This document shows positions 1 to 10,539 of a DNA stretch of 64,000 bases, piece after piece. The notes below the pieces were generated by a model. That model made no database searches. It worked only from the letters and a program-made list of their open reading frames with translations, and had not been told where the DNA came from. Every line of letters starts with the position of its first letter. Position 1 is the stretch's first letter. Where the stretch lies: positions 21,104,362 through 21,168,361 of the forward strand of contig NC_091142.1 in the NCBI RefSeq assembly GCF_041381155.1, in the 5' to 3' direction. The DNA is from Argopecten irradians (lineage: Eukaryota > Mollusca > Bivalvia > Pectinida > Pectinidae). Position numbers and translations under genes: made by a program.

Positions 1-130
1 AAAAGAACACAACACGAACATATCGCAGTCTCCCAAAACATGCACCTCGCACTCGCACTACATACAATGGACACACAACTTACTGCATACATGGCCATAG
101 CTGTTAATAGGAAGTTAATTTATCAAACAA
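1..130 (+). repeat. Dispersed repeat fragment (GCAGTCTCCCAAAACA family)
   Basis: AACACGAACATATCGCAGTC followed by TCCCAAAACATGCACC resembles 44,930-45,000 and 45,225-45,300, which share the order 'AACACGAAT..CGCAGTCTCCCAAA.CACGCACC..CATACATGG'. An unclassified interspersed family. The left end is cut by the window. Confidence 0.55.
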
Positions 131-139
131 ACACACAAA

Positions 140-235
140 CAAACAACAAAACAAACTGCTATCATAAAATACGATACAGCAAAACGCAAAAATGGAAAAT
201 AAATCGTATTTCGTTGAATATTTGATGTTATTATA
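140..235 (-). pseudogene. Decayed outlying copy of the 16-18 kb exon unit
   Basis: CTGCTATCATAAAATACGA followed by AAATCGTATTTCGTTGAATA matches the unit at 16,975-17,060 (CTGCTATTATAAAACAATACG, then GTATTTCGTTTGCAATT). No usable splice sites remain. Confidence 0.35.
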
Positions 236-304
236 CCTTTGCTTCCTTTTTCACTATATAAAGAGTAGGGAATAGAAATGCTATTAAAATCCAATCGTTA
301 TCCT

Positions 305-3252
305 GTCGTTTAAAACCGCTATTTACCGGGTAAATAGTCATTCGAACTATTTATCTGAAAGTGAGCTATTTACCTGCATTTAAATTTTTCGCGGACTTTT
401 GCTTAATCATGAATTTGATTGGATAACGCATTGGGAGTATTTCATTCGGAACCTCTCTGACTGTATCTCATTTCCAACGAAAAAACCCAAAGCGCTTAAG
501 TGATCTAGATTTGACGCTGCAGACGACAACTTGTTTACAACATGGCCCCCAGATTCGACAACCTAGACGAGGAATCTCTCGAAAAATTGGTGACCGATAG
601 GGACAGTGGAAATACACAACAAGTCGTTAAAACAGCGGTTAAGGACTACGTACGAGAAAAATCCCTGGGCACTATCGATGATATGGAATGTTGAACAAGT
701 GAAAATGTCAACGGGTTATTGCATAAGTTTTATGCCGAGTTGAAAAAGGTTGATGGCTCTTAGTATACCAAGAAATCGATGATTACCATCAGATACGGTT
801 TACAGAGGCATTTTATGAAGAAACGCGATGAGGACATAATAAACGGCGAGCAGTTTAAGAAAGCCAACGAAATGTTTCAGTCTGTCTAGGTGCAGTTAAA
901 AAAGGCAGGATTGGTGATACAAAACACCAAACCCCAATAGATTCGAAGGACATGGAGAAGTTGTATCAGAGTGACGTTTTTTCTACCAATACTGCGGAGG
1001 GATTACAGAACAGGACACTGTTCGAGTATCTTTATTATTTCTGTAATAGGGGAAGAGAAAACCTGAAAGACATTAAAGGTAGGTTTCCCCCAACCAAATA
1101 AATATTTTTTTGTAAAATCCAATAAAAGGAAGAAAAAATGAAAAACTCATATTGAAAATATCTCAATTTAATTTCTGTATGCGTTTGAGATTGAACAAAT
1201 GTGTCTTGAATACAAAATTGAAGGAAATCCTTGATTTATTACGGTGTCCGTCAGACAAAATAGTATGCAAATGAAGCTGCGATGGATTGTGTTGTCGAAG
1301 TTTCGCGCATCCGCATTGTCACGCACTCAAAGTAAACAAAATGGCTAAACGAAAGTGTGTGAGATAAAAAATATATCTGAATCGGCAACAAAGTGGATGA
1401 AATTATAATGGGGTCGGTAGCACCCTAGGATATCTATAGGGAATTAAATTCAGAAATGGCATGTATAGTAATAGAAGAAACAGAAGCCACATCTCTAGCG
1501 GAACTTGCCCGGATCTGTTGGGACTCGTGTAACGGCGTTGCACGTGGTGAGTTAAATTTCAACACATATGCCAGCGCGCATACAGCCGCAGACTAACTAC
1601 ATGTATGTTTGGTGTACTAAGCTAGCGAGCGTATGTAAGTAACATGAAGTGTTTTAGATTATATGATATGTATATACAGTCCATCGTACAAATGTACTTC
1701 GATTTGTTGTTGTTGTTTTTTTTAACTAAACATGCCGTGGAAAACTGTCACTGCCATACTACTTTTTGTTGCACGCTTCCGTTTGTTGCTGCGGCCTCGT
1801 TTTGGAAAAAAATACGTCATGTTCTATGTAAAGTTTGACTACGCTCTATTTTTAGAGGAGTATTTTCCTGGTCAAGCGAGGCAACTGACCACCCATATTG
1901 TTCACTGTATGCATTAAAAATGATCTGAAGATTTATCTACGTACAGGATAAATTTCAATTTCGTAGTCTTCATATTTCATCTGGCGAAACCTACCTTTAA
2001 GAAAAGCGATTTTCAAATCAGTGTTGATGTTGAAGGGAGAAGATATGTGACTGTCAACAGTCGTCAAACAAAAAATCACCGTGGCGACGACCTGAGAGAT
2101 AAGGATTAAGAGGGACGAATGTATGATCAACCAGGTACTGTAACTTTTAAAATAATATATCCGTTTGATAAAGTTTGAAACTTGATAATTAACGTATGAA
2201 CTGTGAATAACTTTAATTATTCACTTGTAAAATGAAATTTGAATCAGCTCTGATAGGTTATACTGGTAATTTTGTATTTAATTATTTTCTCTTTATTTTC
2301 ATATTTTCCAGGAAACCCAAATGCCCAGGGATTACAGTATAAAAATAATTGAGTAAATTGAATCCTCTCAATGAAAACTTTTGGCAACGACTAAGGAAAG
2401 GTGTTAGCATGGACATGGGTGTTTGGTATGATAACTGCCCTGTAGGTAAAAATACCTTAAACGATTTTATGGCAGAACTAAGTAAAGATGCAGGCCTCTC
2501 GACAAAATACACAAACCACTGTATAAGGGCAACTTGTATCACAACACTAGATCAAAAGGGTGTTGAAGCAAGACATGTCGTGAGCATAAGCGGACACAAA
2601 TCCGAGAACTATATTCGATCGTATAGTGAGAGGCTAAGCGAAAGCAACAAAAACGTCAACTTTTTGAAATATTAAGTGAAAATGTGATCCCCTTAAAATC
2701 ATCGAAACAGTGTCAAAATGTCAATCTCGAAAGTGAGGGTAATGTTCGACCTATGGACAATAATGGCGGGCTAGGTGGTTCCGATCTGCAGCTTCCTGAT
2801 TTTTTGATGATGAATTTGAAGGGATTATGGCAGATATAACAGCGTATGAACTTAATGCATCAAATGCATTTGATATTCCAACGAACAGACTACAGACAAG
2901 TACAACAGCAACAGGTCAAACTCCGACACACTTCAATATCAATAACTGCACTGTGACAATCAATATTACAAAGTAGAATGTCAAGTCACTCACTAACGTA
3001 TTTGTGTTAAAAAGTTGTTTGTTATGTTTTTGTTTTTATCAATAAAATTTTGTTATTGTTTGAGATATGCTTTCAAGTTGTTATAGCATTTTTCTTAACG
3101 GTATAATAAAACACTTATTGAATGGGTTTATTCGGAAATAGCACTTTTATTGTCCCCTTGACACAAACTATTTCCCGAGCGAAGCGAGGGAAATAGTTTA
3201 TGTCTCGGGGGACAATAAAAGTGGTTTTACCCTTAATAAACCCATTCAATAA
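305..3252 (+). mobile_element. Crypton-like tyrosine-recombinase DNA transposon, decayed
   Basis: A reading frame starts at 542 (MAPRFDNLDEESLEKLV) and resembles the N-terminal part of Crypton/KIAA1958-type (DUF3504) recombinases. It has in-frame stops near 692, 763 and 887 and a frame change near 925. The catalytic end is intact at 2,349-2,675 (108 aa): HCIR (HxxR, residues 57-60), GHK at 82-84 and a Tyr near 92 in the order expected for a tyrosine recombinase. Near 2,940 the frame reads NNCTVTINI, a typical C-terminal motif of this group. About 1.2 kb between the two parts (1,081-2,310) shows no recombinase coding sequence. Palindromes with CTATTT/AAATAG lie at both sides (about 310-330 and 3,115-3,252). 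The element edges are inferred from these. Confidence 0.7.
3115..3252. repeat. 138-bp near-perfect palindrome (fold-back)
   Basis: TTATTGAATGGGTTTA at the left pairs with TAAACCCATTCAATAA at the right. Inner arms TTTTATTGTCCCC and GGGGACAATAAAA flank the centre CCCGAGCGAAGCGAGGG. It forms one long hairpin. It may be the 3' terminus of the Crypton-like element or a separate small fold-back element. Confidence 0.75.
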
Positions 3253-3259
3253 CTGTATA

Positions 3260-3425
3260 CTATTAGATTGACGAACAGGCGTTTTAAATGGCAATTGCTA
3301 AAAAAGACAAAAAGAGTAATTACCACAATGTCCCTGTATATTGTAGCTTATCCACAATGCATATAATATCTAATTAGCACCAATCAAATATGATGTAAAA
3401 ATGCTTGAACTACATACTGCTATTA

Positions 3426-3457
<32 letters not shown>

Positions 3458-3610
3458 AAAAAAAAACGAAGGAAAACAATAGCGAAAGTATTCCGTTTGC
3501 AATTCCGATCATGTCCGTTCATGAACTAGGTTATCATGATGTCAAAACTCTTGTGAAGTGTTACGTTCATAATGCACTAGACAAAATAAAAAGAATACAA
3601 TTATCGTGTA
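3260..3610 (-). pseudogene. Decayed outlying copies of the 16-18 kb exon unit, split by a poly-A run
   Basis: GGCGTTTTAAATGGCA at 3,270, an exon-like CTACAATATACAGGGACATT (minus, near 3,345), ACTGCTATTACAAAA at 3,415 and GTATTCCGTTTGCAATTCCG at 3,489 run in the same order as the landmarks of the array at 16-18 kb. This suggests that the Crypton and Ngaro-like elements landed inside a once longer array. Confidence 0.45.
3427..3462 (+). repeat. Poly-A run
   Basis: A 36-bp A homopolymer followed by further A-rich sequence, inside a decayed host exon unit. Could be a retroposed tail or simple slippage. Confidence 0.85.
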
Positions 3611-3895
3611 AAAGGGTATTTCCGGTATTGAACAACCGCATTACGCTAATCTATATCAGCGCTAATCAATCACAACTTTATAGCTTTTCGCGTATCCGCT
3701 AAAATTTTACTGTGCTAACGTGTTATAATATATGTACTGATTATCAATAGGATATAATATTATGCACCTAGTTGTTGTATATCTTGAATATTCTCCAAGG
3801 CAAATTCTTTTCCCAGGCATAATAGCTATATAGCTATATGTATAGGCCTAGGGCATATACATTATGTACCATACATAGGGAATACACTTGTCTTA

Positions 3896-3917
3896 CCCCC
3901 CCCCCCCCCCCCCCCCC
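3896..3917 (+). repeat. 22-bp poly-C run (poly-G on minus strand)
   Basis: A homopolymer of 22 C just upstream of the Ngaro-like element's repeat-rich leader. On the minus strand it could form G-quadruplex structures. Assembly length is likely unreliable here. Confidence 0.85.
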
Positions 3918-4109
3918 TTGCAGGTTAATTAATACGGTATAGTATTAAAATAGTTAATATTTTTATATATATGTAGTCAACGTATAGGTGCAAATACTTG
4001 GTTTGCAACCAACCCACCACCTACAAATTAGCTTTAGTCAGTTTGCAGCTCATTATATTACCAGTCATGGTAGCAGGTATTTCATCAACAATGGTTTTAG
4101 TTTAGTTTC

Positions 4110-4965
4110 AATTTGCAGCCCCTACCATTCGGGGTGTTACATTTTTGATTCATTAAATATTTACACTTTACACTTATAGCCTCTACCCGTCAGGGAGCCA
4201 GTTATTAAGCTATATTATCATACTTAGCTCCTACCAATTAGGATACTTAGCTGGTTATCTAATATTTATTTAGTTAGCCCCTACCAGTCGGGGTAACAAT
4301 TTGGTAAGTTTAAGCACACATATATATAGCGACCAGTTAGGTAATCAATTACTCATGCATGTTAGCCTCTATTTTAAATTAGCCCCTACCAGGCTGCAGT
4401 CTGCGTACTCTGTTGCTTATTTATATTAGCCCTTACCAGTCGGGGTATTCAGTAATTTATATTAGCCACGAAATTTATATTGGCCCCTGTAGCTACTAGT
4501 CGGGGTAACCAGTTGATAATTTATATTAGCCCCTACCAGTGGGTGTAACCGGTTGGTAATATATGTTAGTCCCTACCAGTCGGGGTAACTAGTTGGTAAA
4601 ATTTATATTAGCCCCCACCAGTCGGAGTAACCAGTTGGTAATTGATATTATGCTCTGCCAGTCGGGGTTCTCAGTTGGTAAGTTATATTAGCCCCTACCA
4701 GTCGGGTTACTTGTGATCAGTTGGTAATTTATATTAGCCTCTATCAGTCGGGATACTCGATTGATGTTTTATATTAACCCCTATCAGTCGGGTTACTCAA
4801 TTGGTGATTTATTTTAACCCATGCAGGACATTAAATTGGTAATTTATATTAGCCCCTACCAGGCGGGGTTACCAGTTGGTAATTTATATAAGTCCCTACC
4901 AGTGGAGATAATCAATTGGTAGCTTATATTAGCCCCTATCAGTCGGGGTAACCAGATGGTGATTT
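4110..4965 (+). repeat. About 19 degenerate copies of a ~41-bp hairpin repeat
   Basis: Unit consensus: TTAGCCCCTACCAGTCGGGG then TAACCAGTTGGTAATTTATA. CCCC and GGGG around TACCAGTC give each copy a small stem-loop. Copies are spaced 38-50 bp apart, best conserved from 4,270 to 4,950 and fading to the left. The array sits directly before the gag-like region of the Ngaro-like fossil, so it is probably that element's untranslated leader. Confidence 0.8.
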
Positions 4966-7900
4966 ATTATTTATAAATCCAGTGAAATTCTACAACCGCA
5001 GTTTATCTTATGACTTTTAATATTTCCTATAATTGTTGTTTAGATGGACAGCACAGACAACCAGGTGGCAAGCAGCAGTATGGCAGCTGCAGTTAACAGT
5101 CTGTCTACTGCTAAAACTTCAAAAGGAAGAGGATCTAGAAAAAAAGCCAAAAAGACCCAAGCCTCAACTTCAAATCAAGAGGAGGTACCAACGGATGATA
5201 CAGACACCCAACAATTGGTGGCCTCCATTACCAAACAGGTGCTAGAGCAATTAAATTCGAGGAATACACGTCGCCCGCACAGTCCTGATTCATCTGCTGA
5301 TGAAGAGGAGCGTGAACATCATGGACATACACGTGGGAGAAAACGCACTCGGTCAACACAAAAGAAATCACGAAAGAGACGTCGGCACAAGTCCCCTAGA
5401 GGTACGCCGTCTGGGACGTACAGTGATATTAGCACTAGCAGTGATTCTAGTACATGTAGTAGTGAGAGGGGTAGCTCTAGTGAGTCCGATGAGGACAGTT
5501 CAGGCTTGGCTTTTCTGGCAGCCGTACGCGTATCTCCAGCACAATTGCTAGTCAAATTGATCAAAAGCTCAAAAACAAAATTTGGCAACGCAAATATATA
5601 GATTTAGCAAAATTGCTGCCCCAATACAAGGAAACCAGTGCATCTGGTAAGTCCATTCATTTACAAAGTACATGTAGGTTCCAATTTCGATTATTAAAAA
5701 AGAAATCGGCACCAACAATTAAAACAGTTGATCAATGGACCAGTGCTTTTCTGAGTTATGTAGCAACATATGCAGGGAAATTTCCTAAAGAGATTCCACA
5801 TGTAATAAAGCATGGAGAAATTGCGCGCGATTTGGCTGCCAGAATAAACGGTGATGCCTGGTTCATTTACGACCAGCGTGTGAGGGCAGAAATAGAGGTA
5901 TCTGACTTTTCTTGGGGTCAAGTACATCATGAGTTCTGGGTCATGGCTAACACCCCATATCAAAATTACTCCAACGGTAGTCAGCCCTTTCGCGGGAAAG
6001 GGGCAGGGGTTTTCGTTTACGTTCAGGGAGATTCGCTAGACAAGGACCAGACCAAGACCCTCAGGCATTTTGTTACTCCTTGCATAAACATGGGAAATGT
6101 CCCTCTCCCACTGGATCCTGCCCATACATACATTGGGCGTTATCAATGCAAAAAACACCACTCAGTTCTGTACTGTCAAGGAAACAAGGCCAACACAAAC
6201 ACTAGCCAGCCAAATCAAATCCAAGCAAGTAAAAAGTAACGACATTACTACCCCAGTCAAATTTACAGTGCTAGAATATTTTTTTGACTGGTTACGATGA
6301 ACAGTTGTCACAGTATCTTTTACTGGGTTTCAGAACAGGTTTTAGACTCAAGTTTGAAGGTCACCGACAATTTAGAAATGTCGAAATCTAGTTTCAGCAA
6401 ATTAAAAAGGAGATGTAGTTAGAAACAAATTAAACAAAGAAGTTTATTTAGGAAGGATTGCAGATCAATTTGTAATACCACATTTCCCTGCTCTTCAATG
6501 TTCGCCTATTGGTGTTGTTCCTAAAAGGAGTCAGGCGAATTTAGAATGATTCAACATCTTTCTTATCCAGAGGGTCAAACTATCAATGACTATATCCCCA
6601 ACGAGAGTTGCTCAACAACCTATAGAATGGGTAGCTATTAACAAACTAGGGGTGTCAGGTATGGTCATGTTTTAGATGATTTTCTCTTTTTAGGTCCCAA
6701 AAACTCCTCAATTTGTGCATTGAGTCTTCAGCAATTATTTCATTATGTGAGGCATTGGGAGTACCAATGAAAGATGAAAAGACAGAAGGTTCAAGTTCAG
6801 TATTAACATTTTTAGGTATTGAGCGAGATACAGTCATGATTGACCAGTCGAGAAAGTTGTTAATGTTAGAAACCTTCTGTCCTCTATCAAACAGCGCAAA
6901 AATGTCACTTTACGAGATTTACAGCCCCTGTTAGGCCTCCTTAATTTTTGTCGTCAAGTGGTTGTTCCAGGTCGGGTAATGTAAGCCCCATTACCACATA
7001 CGTTTATATAAAGCAGCTAGGCTAGATATGCATGCGTGGTCAACATTTATTGATAGCTACAATGGAAAAATCAGTTTTTCTAGATGAAAAGTAGCAAAAT
7101 TCAGATAAAATTCATCTTTTTACGGATGCTTTTTGTTTATTAGGTTAGGGTGCAGTATTTGGCAGTAGATGGTTTCTATGGTCTGTGGAAATAGTGTAAA
7201 ATGCAAAGCCATCATATTACAGATAAAGAGCTTTTTCCTATTGTATTAGCTGTAGAAATGTGGGGGGGGGGGGTAGAACTTACAAAATCAGTAAGTCATG
7301 TTCCATTCGCACAATAGAGCAGTTATGGATCTTATCAACAAGACATCATCCAAAGACTCTCATATCATGCAATTGATACGTAGGCTGGTATTAGTCTGTT
7401 TTAGTCTGTTTCGTTTCAAGCTACCCTTATTCCTGGCAAAATGAATATCTTACCTGACTTGCTTTAACGGTTACATGTCAGTCAGTCGATTCAAGAAGCT
7501 GGCAGAAAGCATGGACCCCAACCCTACCAAGATCCCAACCCAGCTGCTACATCTTTGAACAGCACTGCAGTTAAACTTTTTGATGCAGTTTTTTCATCAA
7601 ATACTCATGTTTCCTACCGCACTGCCATAAATTCATATCACAAATTTCATCTACATGTAACAGGATTCTCACCTGTTTTTCCTGTTCCTGTAGACAAGCT
7701 GGTACAATATATTTCCTGGTTATACCGGAATGGTAAATCAGCAAATACCATTATTACATACCTTGCAGGTCTACCTTCTTATCATAGAATGATGGATTTT
7801 GAGGATCCAACTCAGTGTTTCCTAATTAAAAAGATTTTGAAAGGGGTACATAATTTATCGGCAGGTCCCGACATGCGACTACCGATTACACTTCCATTTT

Positions 7901-8063
7901 AGAACATTTGATTTCTGGTTTAGAACATACCTTCCCAAACAGGTACGACAACAAATTGTTACGTGCTATGTTTACTCTTAGTTTCTTTGATTCTTGCGAA
8001 TAGGAGTAATAACCAAGACAGGTACAGGTTCTACTCAAAATATTATACAATTTTTCTAGCATT

Positions 8064-9342
8064 GCCCCTGCGAGATGATATTCATGAAATCATGAATATT
8101 CATGAATGATTTATGAATCCATAAAACATTCATAATTGTTCATGATCAATGTGTCAAGAATTATCCATGAAGTTTTATACATGACTTATGACTTGGTCAT
8201 GTGACAAGTCAGGTGAATTTTAATGAATATCAGTTATGCATAAAACTTCACGAATGATTCTTGAAATGTTATTTAATTCATTTTGATGAATTTTAATGAA
8301 TAATCACCGAAGTCACCTGACTTTTCACATGACCACATGCCATATATATTTCCCGCCAAAACAGTCACAATCCAAAATTGCTGGTGGTATCTGCTGGCAT
8401 GTGGAAGGGGATCGAAACATCATTCATCTTAAAATGGAAGTTTTGGTACATTAATGAACGGATTACTCCATTTCTGGATTTCTTTAAGCACTGATGAACA
8501 ATTCAGTAAGTTTGGATTTATCTGTAGTTCTTTTTCAACATGACATTGTTGCACAATGATATTGCGATAGTAATTATGCATAGATATTTGTTTGTGAAAT
8601 TTTGTCAAATATTATTGAAATTGATTGCTGTGTATCAGTGAAAACAGATTTTGTTAGCACTTATATCTGTGGCAGTATGGAAATATAATGAACACAGTAA
8701 ACTGTTGGTGATCTTCTGATGTTATTTATCATATAAATTGATTATACCTATTGTCATAAGAATTTGTTTCATCAAATATTGAGTTGATTCCAATGTAATT
8801 GTCATTGGTGTTATAGTAATTTTCAATTCTGGACCCCCAGAAGAGTTCATGAAATTTAGATGCCGCTGACACCATCTTACATTCATTAAACTTGATGAAC
8901 ACGACTCAAGTTCATGAATATTCATGAATTGTTCCAGTTCATGAAGTTTCATGAATATTCATGAATTATTTTGTGTCAGTTGTAGTTCATGAATGACTCA
9001 TGAGTTATCAAAAATAAACATTCATGATCATTCATGATGGTTTTAAGTTCATGAATATTTTTTAAATATTCATGAACTTTTTATATTTTTTGAATGGGTT
9101 GTTCATGAATGTTCATGATTTCATGAATAAAGATATTCATGAATGTTCATGAATTCATGAATGAAAGGATTCATGAATGTTCATGAAATATATTTTCCTA
9201 AATTATTCATGAAATTTTAAGTCATGATTTGCATGAAAACATTCATTAATAATTGAAGAATATTCATGAATTTTATTCATAAATAATTCATGAATCATTC
9301 ATGAATGTTCATGAATTATCCATCAACGTCTCGCTGGGGTAC
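8064..9342. mobile_element. 1.28-kb non-autonomous element made of ATTCATGAA-type repeats, inserted in the recombinase region
   Basis: The left end CCCCTGCGAGATG and the right end CGTCTCGCTGGGG (reverse complement CCCCAGCGAGACG) form short imperfect terminal inverted repeats. The interior carries many copies of the palindrome TTCATGAA or ATTCATGAA, dense from 8,085 to 8,330 and from 8,900 to 9,320, around a less repetitive core at 8,340-8,880. Recombinase sequence of the Ngaro-like fossil lies on both sides, so this was a later insertion. No coding capacity seen. No target duplication could be assigned. Confidence 0.65.
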
Positions 9343-9901
9343 TATTTATACCAAACACAAGAAACCTAAAGAAATGGTATTTTCAATTCGTTATTTTAAA
9401 CATCATTCATCACGCAGGCCAATCAATCTATAGATAGTTTGCCAGAATTGCAAAACCATTTGTCCAGTTTCAGCTATGAAATCTTTTCGGAAAGCCATGG
9501 CCTCTTTTTTACATTTGACGGGATTACTCCCATAACCCTATCATACTATACTTCTAGGTTAAAAGAGGTGACTTCCTTTATTGGCCTAGACACATCAATG
9601 TACAAACCACATTCATTCCAGTGCCAGATACCCGAGGAAAATATTCGCCTTATGGGTCGCTGTAACTCGGATGCGGTGAAAAGATATTTTAGAATGCCAG
9701 TTTTTGATGGTCTGCAGATAAATCCACACTAATGCTAGCTTACAAAATGCTTACAGGTTGTGTTTAGATAGATCATCATGCGGCTCTGAACCCTTGTCCA
9801 CATCGATGTTCAATTAGGTGTAGGGGTTGGCCATGACCTTGCATTTATAACTGCATTTCATTATGTGTATTTTTTTATGTTTGTAAGTTTGGTTACAATT
9901 T

Positions 9902-10040
9902 TTTTTTATTTATTGATTCACTGGCATTTAATAAATGCTCAATTTTCGACAATACATGCCTTGAGTTTCTTGTCAGCATAAAATCTAGCAGATTTTCACT
10001 ATGCTACTCACAGGGGAGTAGAGTAAAACACGATGGTATA
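9902..10040 (+). repeat. Direct repeat copy 1 (probable Ngaro B1)
   Basis: TTTATTGATTCACTGGCATT to AAAACACGATGGTATA is repeated at 10,370-10,512 with about 10-15% difference. The pair with about 330 bp between fits the B1-A2-B2 end of Ngaro-type elements. The matching A1 copy at the 5' side was not found. Confidence 0.7.
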
Positions 10041-10369
10041 ATTGTATTTATGTGGAACATAAAGTAACTTATACAATCTGTTTTTTCAATTTGAATATTT
10101 TCAGTTTTTTTCTAATCCGGATTGTTATTTTTTCCGAATTTTTTACTAGTCCTTACCTTCTATTAGTCACTGCCGTCTAGACGGTCACGTGATATCTTTG
10201 TTTATATTTAGATGCTATGTTGAAAAATCAATGGCGGTGTGAAATTTTTTCAACTTGCCCTCCACCACCCCTTTCTTGCCTCCTTATATTATGATTTGTA
10301 TCTTGTTTTAGTTTTATGTTTGTAAATGCGTTTTTTTCAAGATATTCCCAACCTTTTTATGCTTTTAGT

Positions 10370-10512
10370 TTTTTTATTGATTGATTCACTGACATTTAAT
10401 ACATGCTCAGTTTTCGACAATATATGCCTTGAGTTTTGTGTCAGCACTTAAAAACTAGCAGATTTCACATGTGTGTACTCACAGGGGAATAGAGTAAAAC
10501 ACGATGGTATAG
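10370..10512 (+). repeat. Direct repeat copy 2 (probable Ngaro B2)
   Basis: Second copy of the repeat at 9,902-10,040, ending at AAAACACGATGGTATAG. LINE sequence on the opposite strand begins right after it, which helps place the 3' edge of the Ngaro-like fossil. Confidence 0.7.
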
Positions 10513-10539
10513 AGGGATCGTTATTTAAACTACAAACGT

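Larger units (their letters stand above)
3930..10512 (+). mobile_element. Ngaro/DIRS-like tyrosine-recombinase retrotransposon, broken fossil
   Basis: Parts in order: a hairpin-repeat leader (about 4,100-4,970), a gag-like region (about 5,044-6,240) with a Ser/Arg-rich and acidic N-terminal part, a reverse transcriptase/RNase H region (about 6,420-7,500, recognised by SPIGVVPKRSQ), a tyrosine recombinase in two blocks (about 7,555-8,060 and 9,345-9,732) separated by a foreign insertion, and a 3' region with two direct repeats. The 3' direct repeats fit the split repeats of Ngaro elements better than the inverted ends of DIRS1. It is clearly broken, with many breaks, and therefore old. The 5' edge is uncertain. 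Confidence 0.8.

Noticed and set aside
4110-4965. CRISPR array
   Set aside because: Units are degenerate, have no unique spacers and sit in a eukaryotic retrotransposon leader.
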